Shown: positions 1 through 7,378, counted from the first letter of the stretch. The stretch: DNA of 12,202 bases from an uncultured Lactobacillus sp. (GCA_947252915.1 CAMXWI010000009.1:1-12202); one strand, 5' to 3'. Program-made: numbers and translations. Notes: generated from the letters alone by a model not told the origin.

Positions 1-455
1 CTAATAATCTCCCATGAAATAAAGTGAAGACTGGCATAGGCACAAGCAACGGAAACGGTAAACATTAACAACAAGCCGAAGGTGATTAAGCCGAACGTGT
101 TTTGAAAGTCCATGGAAGGCATTTGAATAATTAGTAAAAAGAGTGGTAATAACAATAATAAGGCTAATAAAATTAAATTATTACTAAAACCCATGATGGC
201 AAAACACACGCTTGCTGCGAGTGGAATCAGAGAAAGGGTTGAACCAAAGCGATGGTAAATCAGCATTGGTACCACCAGGCCGATACAAACTTCATACATC
301 AGTAGCATTCCCATATTAGTTGTAAAGTGCGAGCCTTGAACCCCGATGGCATAGGTAAACGGGGCGTCTGACCAACTAATCAGGAGAATAAAAGTTGTTG
401 GTACCAAATCTTTCCAGTTAATTTCGTGAAATTGTCGCTTAATTAAACCCCACAT
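1..455 (-). CDS. Polytopic membrane protein of unknown function (partial, C-terminus beyond left edge)
   Basis: The reading frame stays open from ATG at 455-453 to the window edge, giving the first 151 residues. A ribosome binding site AAGGA (469-465) lies 9 bases before the ATG. After a short basic N-terminus (MWGLIKRQFHEINWKD) the protein is strongly hydrophobic. By eye, likely membrane segments lie near residues 18-38, 47-67, 72-90, 93-112 and 120-143, with only short loops between. I see no ATP-binding, catalytic or transporter signature that names a family. It could be a transporter half, an integral membrane enzyme or an immunity-type membrane protein. The gene is divergent from metK, and its likely promoter is back to back with the metK promoter. 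That it is a real gene is well supported by the long frame, start site and ribosome binding site. Its function is unknown to me. Confidence 0.75.
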   Translation of the reverse strand, partial: MWGLIKRQFHEINWKDLVPTTFILLISWSDAPFTYAIGVQGSHFTTNMGMLLMYEVCIGLVVPMLIYHRFGSTLSLIPLAASVCFAIMGFSNNLILLALLLLLPLFLLIIQMPSMDFQNTFGLITFGLLLMFTVSVACAYASLHFISWEII

Positions 456-491
456 GCTAAACCGTCCTTCTTTTTGTTCATAATGTTAATA

Positions 492-520
492 AGTATAACA
501 GAGTTTCCGATCTTTTGATT
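492..520 (-). promoter_or_regulatory. Putative extended -10 promoter for the membrane protein gene
   Basis: On the minus strand, TATACT (497-492) is preceded directly by TGT (500-498), which forms an extended -10 element. At 17-base spacing the -35 position would be AATCAA (520-515), a poor match. This is usual for extended -10 promoters. It lies about 37 bases upstream of the ATG. Confidence 0.5.
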
Positions 521-543
521 GAATGCGAAGCAGAAAATATGCT
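515..543 (+). promoter_or_regulatory. Putative metK promoter
   Basis: TTGATT (515-520) and TATGCT (538-543) are separated by exactly 17 bases. Transcription would begin near 550, about 17 bases before the first paired base of the SMK-box riboswitch, so the whole riboswitch would be transcribed. The -35 hexamer occupies the same six bases as the -35 position of the divergent membrane protein promoter. Confidence 0.55.
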
Positions 544-566
544 AAGATGGTTTTCGTTATGAAGCA

Positions 567-648
567 AATTCCCGATGGGAGGAGACGGTCGTCTTCGCTG
601 CCTTGTAACCGCAAAAGACACTTTTAAGTTTATGGGGGAATTAAAACA
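567..648 (+). promoter_or_regulatory. SMK-box (SAM-III) riboswitch in the metK leader
   Basis: The leader carries the family hallmarks: ATTCCCGA near the 5' end, the conserved block GCCTTGTAACCG (about 600-611), and GGGGGAATT containing the metK Shine-Dalgarno. AATTCCC (567-573) is a perfect 7-base complement of GGGAATT (636-642), so the outer helix buries the Shine-Dalgarno GGGGG (634-638). An inner hairpin pairs GGAGAC (581-586) with GTCTTC (591-596) around a GGTC loop. Known mechanism for this family: bound S-adenosylmethionine stabilises the fold and blocks ribosome access, so metK is repressed translationally when SAM is plentiful. Unlike the compact Enterococcus version I remember, about 20 extra bases lie between GTAACC and GGGGG. 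They hold a small AAAAG/CTTTT hairpin (613-617 with 621-625). Confidence 0.9.
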
Positions 649-1836
649 ATGGGAGAACGCCATTTATTTACATCTGAATCCGTTTCAGAAGGACATCCAG
701 ATAAAATTGCTGATCAAATTAGTGACGCAATTTTAGACGCAATGCTTGAACAAGACCCAGATGCACGGGTCGCTGTTGAAACCTCAGTTACGACTGGTTT
801 GGTACTAGTATTTGGGGAAGTTTCGACATCAGCTTACGTCAATATTCAGAAAGTGGTCCGCCACACAATTAAGGAAATTGGCTATACTGATGGTCAATAC
901 GGCTTTGATGCTGACAATTGCGCCGTGATTACTGCAATTGACGAACAATCACCGGATATTGCTCAGGGGGTTGATGACTCGCTGGAAACTCGTGAAGGTG
1001 AAGGTGATCCACTCGACCAAATTGGTGCGGGTGATCAAGGGTTAATGTTTGGTTATGCTACTGACGAGACGCCAGAATATATGCCATTGACGTTAATGCT
1101 TAGCCACAAGTTAATGCAACGGATCGCAAAGTTGCGTAAAGAAGGCACGATTGAATACTTACGGCCAGATGCGAAGGCTGAAGTAACGGTTGAATACGAT
1201 GAAAACGATCAGCCATTGCGAGTTGATACGGTTGTGCTTAGTACCCAACATGATCCTGACGTTTCATTAGATCAAATTCGTCAAGATGTTAAGGAACAAG
1301 TTATTAAAGCCGTCATTCCAGCCAATTTATTGGATGACCAGACTAAATACTTTATTAACCCGACTGGACGCTTTGTAATTGGTGGCCCTCAAGGGGATGC
1401 TGGTTTGACTGGTCGGAAGATCATTGTTGACACGTATGGTGGAGCAGCTCACCATGGTGGTGGGGCCTTCTCTGGTAAGGACGCTACGAAGGTTGACCGA
1501 TCAGCTTCCTATGCTGCCCGTTACATTGCGAAAAACTTAGTTGCGGCTGGTTATGCTAAGAAAGCAGAAATCCAAGTGGCCTATGCAATTGGGGTTGCTA
1601 AACCAGTTTCCATCGCAATTGATACTTTTGGTACTGGTACCAAGTCTGAAGAAGAATTGATTGCTGCTGTCCGGAAGGTCTTTGATCTTCGGCCAGCCGG
1701 AATCATCAAGATGCTGGACTTAAAGCGGCCAATTTATAAGCAAACTGCAGCTTATGGTCACTTTGGACGGACCGATGTTGACTTGCCTTGGGAACACCTT
1801 GACAAGGTTGATGAATTAAAGCAGATTTTAGGTTAG
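649..1836 (+). CDS. metK: S-adenosylmethionine synthetase (methionine adenosyltransferase)
   Basis: This cytosolic enzyme makes S-adenosylmethionine from methionine and ATP, releasing phosphate and pyrophosphate. It supplies the cell's methyl donor. At 395 residues it is full length for the family. Visible signatures are the N-terminal [12 protein letters not shown] (residues 8-19, with the catalytic-region His16 and Asp18), [12 protein letters not shown] (126-137, the first family signature) and the glycine-rich GGGAFSGKD (270-278, the phosphate-binding P-loop-like second signature). The start is secure: GGGGG lies 10 bases upstream, and the N-terminus [12 protein letters not shown] is typical. 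The gene has its own promoter, an SMK-box leader that ties translation to SAM level, and a strong downstream terminator. It is therefore probably a single-gene transcription unit. Nothing is broken or missing. Confidence 0.98.
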   Translation: MGERHLFTSESVSEGHPDKIADQISDAILDAMLEQDPDARVAVETSVTTGLVLVFGEVSTSAYVNIQKVVRHTIKEIGYTDGQYGFDADNCAVITAIDEQSPDIAQGVDDSLETREGEGDPLDQIGAGDQGLMFGYATDETPEYMPLTLMLSHKLMQRIAKLRKEGTIEYLRPDAKAEVTVEYDENDQPLRVDTVVLSTQHDPDVSLDQIRQDVKEQVIKAVIPANLLDDQTKYFINPTGRFVIGGPQGDAGLTGRKIIVDTYGGAAHHGGGAFSGKDATKVDRSASYAARYIAKNLVAAGYAKKAEIQVAYAIGVAKPVSIAIDTFGTGTKSEEELIAAVRKVFDLRPAGIIKMLDLKRPIYKQTAAYGHFGRTDVDLPWEHLDKVDELKQILG

Positions 1837-1840
1837 GATA

Positions 1841-1878
1841 AAAGATCCAGCAGATGGTTTGACCTCTGCTGGATCTTT
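1841..1878. terminator. Bidirectional intrinsic terminator between metK and the PAP2 gene
   Basis: A perfect 14-base stem pairs AAAGATCCAGCAGA (1841-1854) with TCTGCTGGATCTTT (1865-1878) around a 10-base loop. The stem ends in A-rich/T-rich arms on both sides, and it sits between two convergent genes (stops at 1836 and 1883). It can therefore serve both. The U-tract is short in either direction. Confidence 0.85.
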
Positions 1879-1882
1879 CACT

Positions 1883-2497
1883 TTAAACTTTGAAATGATT
1901 AAATAATAACTGAAAGCCGGTTACCACGACTGTTCCTAAACACCAGCCAGCGAGGACGTCACTGGGGTAATGAGCACCAACGTAGACACGGGAAAAGCCA
2001 ATTGCAAGCACTAATGTTACTAGGATAGTGGTAATTGTAACTTTAACCCAGTTCCGGCGGACTACTTGCCAAGTCAGGAGAATTAAACAGCCCAGAATAA
2101 GTGCAGCCGCACTAGAATGTCCACTGGGAAAACTGTAACTACTGTAATGCATTAAAAGATTGGTATTGGGACGCGGTCGTTGAATCAGCAATTTGATAAT
2201 CCGATTGAGCAGCACGCCTGAACCAATGGTGAGGAGAACTTGCCAAACAAAACGCCGATTGACCATGATCCCACTAAGAATGACGGTAATAACGATCCAG
2301 ATAATGGTCTCCTTGGAATTAAACAATTGGGTAAAGTTCACAAAAAAGATATTCCAGACAACTGACCGATGGGCATTAATAATCTGCCGAAGCGCATCAT
2401 CAATGCTTTGAACTGGGGCAGGATTAAAGAGCATCATGAGAAGTAAGCCAATAAAAATAATTAAACAAATACTAAATAAAATTTTTATTTTTTTCAT
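1883..2497 (-). CDS. PAP2-family membrane phosphatase (phosphatidic acid or undecaprenyl-pyrophosphate phosphatase type)
   Basis: This 204-residue integral membrane protein has all three motifs of the PAP2 acid phosphatase superfamily: KLLIQRPRP (102-110, fits K-x6-RP), PSGH (124-127, with catalytic His127) and SRVYVGAHYPSD (169-180, fits SR-x5-H-x3-D, with the nucleophile His176 and Asp180). A hydrophobic N-terminal segment (about 5-24) and further ones near 64-80, 83-100, 132-145, 150-168 and 181-198 fit the six-helix topology of the family. Members remove phosphate from phosphatidic acid, phosphatidylglycerol phosphate or undecaprenyl pyrophosphate (PgpB/BcrC-like). The sequence does not tell which substrate applies. 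The start is ATG at 2497, with GAGGG only 4 bases upstream, a tight spacing. The gene is monocistronic, convergent with metK and divergent from leuS. Confidence 0.92.
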   Translation of the reverse strand: MKKIKILFSICLIIFIGLLLMMLFNPAPVQSIDDALRQIINAHRSVVWNIFFVNFTQLFNSKETIIWIVITVILSGIMVNRRFVWQVLLTIGSGVLLNRIIKLLIQRPRPNTNLLMHYSSYSFPSGHSSAAALILGCLILLTWQVVRRNWVKVTITTILVTLVLAIGFSRVYVGAHYPSDVLAGWCLGTVVVTGFQLLFNHFKV

Positions 2498-2524
2498 AGG
2501 GCCCTCGCTTTCTAAACAATGAAT

Positions 2525-2533
2525 ATTCTAACA
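2525..2533 (-). promoter_or_regulatory. Putative extended -10 promoter for the PAP2 gene
   Basis: On the minus strand TGT immediately precedes TAGAAT (2530-2525), a 5-of-6 match to TATAAT with the extended TG element. No convincing -35 hexamer is seen 17 bases further upstream. The element lies 28 bases before the ATG. Confidence 0.45.
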
Positions 2534-2552
2534 AAGTATTTGCTTAAGTGCC

Positions 2553-2581
2553 TTGCTAAATTTGGTGGAATTTGCTACCAT
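2553..2581 (+). promoter_or_regulatory. Putative leuS leader promoter
   Basis: TTGCTA (2553-2558) and TACCAT (2576-2581) are 17 bases apart, and TG at 2573-2574 supplies an extended -10. Transcription would start near 2588, just before the T-box Stem I. Both hexamers match the consensus at 4 of 6 positions, so the call is tentative. Confidence 0.45.
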
Positions 2582-2603
2582 CAATAACAATATCTAATCG
2601 CAA

Positions 2604-2823
2604 GCGGATTAGTAATTATGATTAATTATTCAGAGACCACATGGGGCTGTAAATGTGGAATTAATCATAATGAACTCACCGCATGAATGCTCAATGCTGA
2701 AATTAAGTAGGCAGCGACGTTTTCCGCGTTAAGGAATTGAAGTGCTACGTTAATGTAGAATACGGGTGGTACCGCGGAAAAGTTCGTCCTGTAGATACTG
2801 AGAAGTATCTGCGGGATTTTTTT
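2604..2823 (+). promoter_or_regulatory. Leucine T-box riboswitch leader of leuS
   Basis: This is a tRNA-sensing attenuator that fills most of the 364-base gap between the PAP2 gene and leuS. Stem I can be drawn as follows: base GCGG/CCGC (2604-2607 with 2679-2682); loop-E strands AGTA (2611-2614) and GAA (2672-2674); the specifier codon CTC (2675-2677, Leu); a perfect 13-base helix (2615-2627 with 2659-2671); an AGAGA bulge (2632-2636); and a distal CCACAT/ATGTGG hairpin (2637-2642 with 2653-2658). A small CTAC/GTAG hairpin follows (2745-2758). The T-box proper is GGGTGGTACCGCGG (2764-2777). Its TGGT bulge complements an ACCA acceptor end, as expected for tRNA-Leu with discriminator A. The antiterminator (2761-2793) overlaps the 5' arm of the terminator. 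By the known mechanism, uncharged tRNA-Leu stabilises the antiterminator and raises leuS expression. Confidence 0.93.
2787..2823 (+). terminator. Attenuator terminator of the leuS T-box
   Basis: TCCTGTAGATACT (2787-2799) pairs over 13 bases, including G-U pairs, with AGTATCTGCGGGA (2804-2816) around a GAGA loop. A run of seven T residues follows (2817-2823). The 5' arm shares bases 2787-2793 with the antiterminator, so the two structures exclude each other. Confidence 0.93.
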
Positions 2824-2861
2824 GTGATTAGCAAACTGGTTAGTTAAAGGAGTATGAGATT

Positions 2862-5282
2862 ATGGGATATGATCATTCCGCCATTGAAAAGAAATGGCAA
2901 CGTTATTGGAAACAACATGAAACGTTTAAATCCACACTGGATAATAACAAAAAGAAATATTATGCACTGGATATGTTCCCGTACCCGTCTGGTCAGGGCT
3001 TGCACGTTGGTCACCCTGAAGGTTACACGGCTACGGACGTGATGTCCCGGATGAAGCGGATGCAAGGATTTAACGTTTTGCACCCAATGGGCTTTGATGC
3101 TTTCGGTTTACCGGCGGAACAATACGCGCTAAAGACTGGTCATAATCCGAAGGGGTTTACCAATAAGAACATTGACCACTTCCGTGATCAAATTCAGTCA
3201 CTCGGTTTTTCTTATGACTGGGATCGTGAAGTTAACACCACGGATCCAAAGTATTATAAGTGGACCCAATGGATTTTTGAGCAGTTGTATAAAAAGGGCT
3301 TGGCCTACGAAGACGAAATCATGGTTAACTGGGCACCTGATTTTATGGGTGGCACAGTGGTGGCCAACGAAGAAGTTGAAGACGGTAAGACAAAACGGGG
3401 TGGCTACCCAGTTTATCGTAAGCCAATGAAACAATGGGTTTTGAAAATTACCGCTTATGCTGACCGTTTGATCGACGATTTAGACTTGGTTGATTGGCCA
3501 GAAAGTGTAAAGGAAATGCAGCGGAACTGGATTGGCCGTTCTGAAGGGGCTGCTGTTGACTTTGAAATTGCTGGTCATGCTGATCAAAAGATTGAAGTAT
3601 TTACGACCCGTTGCGACACGTTATTTGGGGCTTCTTATGTGGTACTTGCTCCTGAGCATGAATTAGTTAACCAAATTACCACTGCTGATCAAAAGGCGGC
3701 GGTTAAGGAATACAAAGAAGAAGCATCCCGGCGTTCAGACCTTGAACGAACAGACCTGAGTAAAGAAAAGACAGGGGTTTTCACAGGTGCGTATGCCATC
3801 AATCCGGTTAATGGTGAAAAACTGCCAATTTGGATTTCTGACTATGTTTTGGCATCATATGGTACTGGTGCAGTTATGGCAGTTCCCGCTCATGATGATC
3901 GTGATTATGCGTTTGCCCATAAATTTAATTTGCCAATTAAGCAGGTCATCGAAGGTGGCAATTTAGAGAAAGCTGCCTATACTGGTGACGGCAAGCATAT
4001 TAATTCAGGCTTCTTGGACGGATTAAATATTGATGACGCCAAGCAAAAGATGGTTGATTGGCTGACTGAACATCATGCCGGACAAAAGAAGGTTAATTAT
4101 AAACTGCGTGATTGGATCTTTAGTCGGCAACGTTACTGGGGTGAACCAATCCCAGTTATCCATTGGGATGATGGGACAACATCTTTAGTACCAGAAGATG
4201 AACTTCCATTAGAATTGCCAGACACCGACAACATTGAACCTTCAGGGACCGGTGAATCACCATTAGCTAAAATTAAAGATTGGGTTAATGTTTATGATGA
4301 AAACGGGCGCCATGGTCTGCGGGAAACTAATACAATGCCGCAATGGGCTGGTTCATCCTGGTACTGGCTTCGTTATACTGACCCGCACAATGATCAAGCA
4401 TTGGCCTCCAAGGAAGCCTTAGATTACTGGTCACCCGTTGATTTGTACGTTGGTGGTGCAGAACACGCAGTTCTCCACCTCCTATATGCTCGTTTCTGGC
4501 ATAAGTTCCTATATGATTTGGGAGTTGTACCAACGCCAGAACCATTCATGAAATTGGTTAACCAAGGAATGATTCTTGGTAGTAACCACGAAAAGATGTC
4601 TAAATCTAAAGGCAACGTTGTTAACCCTGATGAAATTGTCGATCAATATGGGGCGGACACTTTACGACTCTATGAAATGTTCATGGGACCGTTGACGGAA
4701 TCCGTTCCTTGGGATCCAAAGGGTCTCCATGGGGCTAATAAATGGGTTCATCGGGTTTGGCGCTTAATTATGGATGATAACAATCACTTACGTGACCGGA
4801 TTTCAACGATTAACGATGGTAAACTTGATAAAGTCTACAACCAAACCGTTAAGAAAGTTACCGAAGATTATGAACGGATGCACTTTAATACGGCAATTTC
4901 ACAATTAATGGTCTTCGTCAATGAAGCTTACAAAGTTGACGACCTGCCAGTTGAATATATTAAAGGGTTCATCAAGATGATTGCGCCAGTTATGCCGCAC
5001 ATGGCAGAAGAATTATGGAGCCAATTCAACGAAAGTGATACAATCACTTACCAACCTTGGCCAACTTATGATCCAAGTAAGATTGTTGAAGATGAAGTTG
5101 AAATGATTGTACAGGTTAACGGTAAGGTACGGGCTAAGTTGAAATTAGCCAAGGATACTGATAAGGACAGTGCTGAAAAGGCAGCCTTAGCGGATGACAA
5201 TGTGCAAAAGTTTGTGGAAGGCAAGGACATTAAGAAAGTCATCGTCGTGCCAAATAAGATTGTTAACATTGTTGCTAAGTAA
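2862..5282 (+). CDS. leuS: Leucyl-tRNA synthetase
   Basis: This class I aminoacyl-tRNA synthetase charges tRNA-Leu with leucine in the cytosol. At 806 residues it has the usual bacterial length. The HIGH-type motif is HVGH (48-51) within [20 protein letters not shown] (578-582) marks the catalytic loop. The CP1 editing domain in between shows the T-rich stretch [11 protein letters not shown] (248-258) and VPAHDDRD (341-348). The C-terminal anticodon-binding region includes VNGKVRAKL. The start is set by AAAGGAG (2846-2852), 9 bases upstream, and the typical N-terminus [16 protein letters not shown]. An earlier ATG at 2854 is in another frame and too close to the ribosome binding site. Expression is controlled by the leucine T-box leader. 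One oddity: residue 251 is Cys, where I recall Pro in most bacterial LeuRS (TTRPDT). Confidence 0.98.
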   Translation: MGYDHSAIEKKWQRYWKQHETFKSTLDNNKKKYYALDMFPYPSGQGLHVGHPEGYTATDVMSRMKRMQGFNVLHPMGFDAFGLPAEQYALKTGHNPKGFTNKNIDHFRDQIQSLGFSYDWDREVNTTDPKYYKWTQWIFEQLYKKGLAYEDEIMVNWAPDFMGGTVVANEEVEDGKTKRGGYPVYRKPMKQWVLKITAYADRLIDDLDLVDWPESVKEMQRNWIGRSEGAAVDFEIAGHADQKIEVFTTRCDTLFGASYVVLAPEHELVNQITTADQKAAVKEYKEEASRRSDLERTDLSKEKTGVFTGAYAINPVNGEKLPIWISDYVLASYGTGAVMAVPAHDDRDYAFAHKFNLPIKQVIEGGNLEKAAYTGDGKHINSGFLDGLNIDDAKQKMVDWLTEHHAGQKKVNYKLRDWIFSRQRYWGEPIPVIHWDDGTTSLVPEDELPLELPDTDNIEPSGTGESPLAKIKDWVNVYDENGRHGLRETNTMPQWAGSSWYWLRYTDPHNDQALASKEALDYWSPVDLYVGGAEHAVLHLLYARFWHKFLYDLGVVPTPEPFMKLVNQGMILGSNHEKMSKSKGNVVNPDEIVDQYGADTLRLYEMFMGPLTESVPWDPKGLHGANKWVHRVWRLIMDDNNHLRDRISTINDGKLDKVYNQTVKKVTEDYERMHFNTAISQLMVFVNEAYKVDDLPVEYIKGFIKMIAPVMPHMAEELWSQFNESDTITYQPWPTYDPSKIVEDEVEMIVQVNGKVRAKLKLAKDTDKDSAEKAALADDNVQKFVEGKDIKKVIVVPNKIVNIVAK

Positions 5283-5290
5283 TGAGTGAC

Positions 5291-5328
5291 AAAAGGGCTT
5301 TTGAGACAAGGGTTTCAGGAGCCTTTTT
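5291..5328 (+). terminator. Intrinsic terminator after leuS
   Basis: A 12-base stem rich in G-U pairs joins GGCTTTTGAGAC (5296-5307) to GTTTCAGGAGCC (5312-5323) around an AAGG loop. AAAAG in front can extend the pairing with the T tract (5324-5328). It lies 9-46 bases after the leuS stop and ends 24 bases before the next ATG. The many wobble pairs suggest it may be leaky, so the next gene could be expressed by read-through. Confidence 0.75.
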
Positions 5329-5351
5329 CGTTGCGCAGAATGGAGGATCAA

Positions 5352-5627
5352 ATGGATTATCATATTGTTTCATACCCAGCAGTAATTAGTGAAGAAGCAG
5401 GAAAAACGAAGGTACATTTTCCGGATTTACCAGCTGCTGATGTCTTGGACGATAATAAGTGGAATGCTTTAATGCGGGCGGAAATTGGTTTAGCGCTGAC
5501 GGTGATTGATTTGGAGAGTCATCATGAAGAAGTACCAAAGCCGACGGATTTAGAAAAAGTCATTGAAGAATTTCAGACGGATGAAGTCAGTGTTCAAGCA
5601 ATTACAACAGACTTAGATGAATATTAA
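5352..5627 (+). CDS. Small HicB-like (HicB_lk_antitox-type) protein, no toxin partner seen
   Basis: The protein has 91 residues. Its N-terminal half (YPAVISEEAGKTKVHFPDLP, residues 8-27, then a helix about 36-56) resembles the partial RNase-H-like fold of HicB-family antitoxins, where a Y-P-A-V strand is followed by a FPDLP turn. The C-terminal part is acidic (PTDLEKVIEEF... DLDEY). I see no helix-turn-helix or ribbon-helix-helix segment that would bind DNA. No HicA-type double-stranded RNA-binding toxin is encoded on either side: the neighbours are leuS and the flippase. I chose ATG 5352 because GGAGG (5342-5346) sits 5 bases before it. The longer GTG start at 5286 would translate through the leuS terminator hairpin. 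No own promoter is evident. The family call is recognition by eye, and the role (regulatory or vestigial) is unknown. Confidence 0.8.
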   Translation: MDYHIVSYPAVISEEAGKTKVHFPDLPAADVLDDNKWNALMRAEIGLALTVIDLESHHEEVPKPTDLEKVIEEFQTDEVSVQAITTDLDEY

Positions 5628-5643
5628 GAATTGGCCAATTTGA

Positions 5644-5672
5644 TTGCTTAACGTTTTAAATCAAGCTAGAAT
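5644..5672 (+). promoter_or_regulatory. Putative promoter of the flippase gene
   Basis: TTGCTT (5644-5649) and TAGAAT (5667-5672, 5 of 6 matches) are 17 bases apart. Transcription would begin near 5679, about 35 bases before the ATG. A perfect 12-base palindrome (5629-5640) lies just upstream. Confidence 0.5.
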
Positions 5673-5713
5673 GATAAAGATTGTTTAAAAAATATAATGA
5701 AAAAGGTGAAAAT

Positions 5714-7366
5714 ATGAGATCAGGAGAAAGTGCAACTGATCATCAAGCTGCAACGAAGTCCCAGGATGCCCAAGCTAAAATGGTCACGGGTTCAGCGTGG
5801 ATGACGGCTGGTAGTATTACTTCCCGCTTGTTAGGTGCCTTGTATGTGATTCCGTGGGTAACATGGATGGGTGCTTATAGTACTCAGGCTAACGCACTTT
5901 TTGCGAAAGGGTATAACATCTATAGTATGTTCTTAACGGTCGCCACGGCCGGAATTCCTTCCGCAATTTCAAAATTAGTCGCACATTATAATGGATTAGA
6001 TCAGTATGGAGTAAGCCGACGTCTTTATCATTCAGGAATGTATGTGTCAATTGCCATGGGGGTCATCTGCTCTATTGTGATGTTCTTGGCAGCGGGTATT
6101 TTAGCAGCTGGTGATCCGAACGTGGTTCCAGTCATTCAGTCATTGACCTGGGCGGTGCTCGTCATTCCACCAATGAGTATCACGCGGGGCTTTCTACAAG
6201 GTTACAATTGGATGGCCCCTTCGGCAATGTCGCAATTTATTGAGCAAGTCTTTCGGGTTGCGTATATCCTCGCAGCGACGTTTTTGGTAATGAAAATTCA
6301 ACGGGGGAGTTGGGTGATTGCGGTCACTCAGTCGACGTTTGCGGCCTTCATTGGGGCATTGGGCGCCATTGCAATTTTAGCATTGGCCTACTTTAAACAC
6401 TTGCGGGAAATGAATGAGCTGGTTAAAAATGGTGAACGTAATCCCCATGTTTCAACCTTGGAATTAATTTTTAAAATTATTTACCAAGCAATTCCATTTA
6501 TTGTGATTGAATCTGGGATCATCATCTTCCAATTGATTGATCAATATACTTTTCCACCGTTAATGCGGATGCTTGGACACTATACTACCTACGAAATCAA
6601 TGCAGTTTACGCATTATTCTCATTTAATGCGAATAAGTTGTACATGATCATTATTTCGTTTGCTTCGGGTATGGCGGCCACAGCGATTCCACTATTATCG
6701 GAAGCGCGGGCCCAAAATGATACGGAGAGTATTCGTAAGCAGATTGAAAATGCTTTAACGTTATTTTATTTTGTCATGATTCCAGCCTCGATGGGCATGG
6801 CGGCTGTTGCTCAACAGATCTACACCGTCTTTTACCGTTATGATGCGGCGGGGGTGACAGTCCTTGAATTTGCGGCCTTTATGTCCATCCCCTTAGGAAT
6901 GTACTCAGTGGCTGCAGCCATGATGCAAGGGATTTCAGAAAACAAACGGATGATGAGCTATCTGGGAATTGGTGTCATTGTTAAGTTTATCCTGCAGTTG
7001 CCATGTATGATGTTAGTTCGTGGTTTAGGACCACTTTTAGCTACTGGTCTGGCAATGATGGTGATTAACTACCTTATCTTACATTCATTTAATATGGAAT
7101 TTGGCTTACACTTTAACGACATGGCCAAGTCCACGAACCAAATTCTTGGTTTTTCCCTGATTATGTTTGTGGCAGTTAAGGTCGTAATGTCGTTGATTAA
7201 CATGGTAGTAAGTCCATATGGACGGTATACTGCGTTCTTCTCACTAATTCCTGGTGTTTTGGTTGGGATGGCCGTCTTTATTTACTTAGCCCTGCGGTAT
7301 CGGTTAGCAGATAATTTGCTTGGCGCCAGAATGGCTGCTTTGCGAACCCGATTGCATATTAAATAG
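5714..7366 (+). CDS. MurJ/YtgP-type lipid flippase (polysaccharide biosynthesis/SpoVB-like, MOP superfamily)
   Basis: This 550-residue integral membrane protein has a hydrophilic N-terminus of about 22 residues followed by many hydrophobic segments spread over its length, about 14 by eye. That matches the multidrug/oligosaccharidyl-lipid/polysaccharide (MOP) flippase superfamily. The opening GSAWMTAGSITSRLLG (residues 26-41), with its SRLLG motif, and the glycine/proline-rich GIPSAISKLVAHYN further on are typical of Bacillus YtgP and related SpoVB/MurJ proteins. These proteins move lipid-linked cell wall precursors such as lipid II across the membrane. Function as the lipid II flippase is inferred from family. 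ATG 5714 is preferred over the in-frame TTG at 5681 because AAAGGTG (5702-5708) precedes it at suitable spacing. The gene ends at a strong shared terminator. It has its own likely promoter and is probably monocistronic. Confidence 0.88.
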   Translation: MRSGESATDHQAATKSQDAQAKMVTGSAWMTAGSITSRLLGALYVIPWVTWMGAYSTQANALFAKGYNIYSMFLTVATAGIPSAISKLVAHYNGLDQYGVSRRLYHSGMYVSIAMGVICSIVMFLAAGILAAGDPNVVPVIQSLTWAVLVIPPMSITRGFLQGYNWMAPSAMSQFIEQVFRVAYILAATFLVMKIQRGSWVIAVTQSTFAAFIGALGAIAILALAYFKHLREMNELVKNGERNPHVSTLELIFKIIYQAIPFIVIESGIIIFQLIDQYTFPPLMRMLGHYTTYEINAVYALFSFNANKLYMIIISFASGMAATAIPLLSEARAQNDTESIRKQIENALTLFYFVMIPASMGMAAVAQQIYTVFYRYDAAGVTVLEFAAFMSIPLGMYSVAAAMMQGISENKRMMSYLGIGVIVKFILQLPCMMLVRGLGPLLATGLAMMVINYLILHSFNMEFGLHFNDMAKSTNQILGFSLIMFVAVKVVMSLINMVVSPYGRYTAFFSLIPGVLVGMAVFIYLALRYRLADNLLGARMAALRTRLHIK

Positions 7367-7378
7367 TGAAGATAAATA

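Noticed and set aside
478..663. A 61-residue minus-strand open frame across the metK leader
   Set aside because: It lies antisense to the metK promoter, riboswitch and start codon, has no convincing ribosome binding site, and its product resembles nothing known to me. The riboswitch explains the conservation here.
2615..2671. The 13-base inverted repeat in the gap before leuS as a transposon end or attachment site
   Set aside because: Both arms fit exactly between the loop-E strands of T-box Stem I, so they are explained as an RNA helix.
3198..3434. Antisense open frames inside leuS (also 4327-4545, 4424-4615 and 5066-5269)
   Set aside because: They are codon-complement shadows of a strongly conserved gene, without ribosome binding sites or recognisable products.
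5286..5351. Longer GTG start for the HicB-like protein
   Set aside because: These codons run through the leuS terminator hairpin. The extra residues do not look like the family, while ATG 5352 has a GGAGG site 5 bases upstream.
5681..5713. TTG start 11 codons upstream for the flippase
   Set aside because: The stretch is A/T-rich leader containing the ribosome binding site AAAGGTG, and it begins at the predicted transcription start.
5283..5713. A complete HicAB toxin-antitoxin pair around the HicB-like gene
   Set aside because: I looked for a short HicA-like frame on either side and found none. The gaps are 69 and 86 bases and hold a terminator and a promoter.
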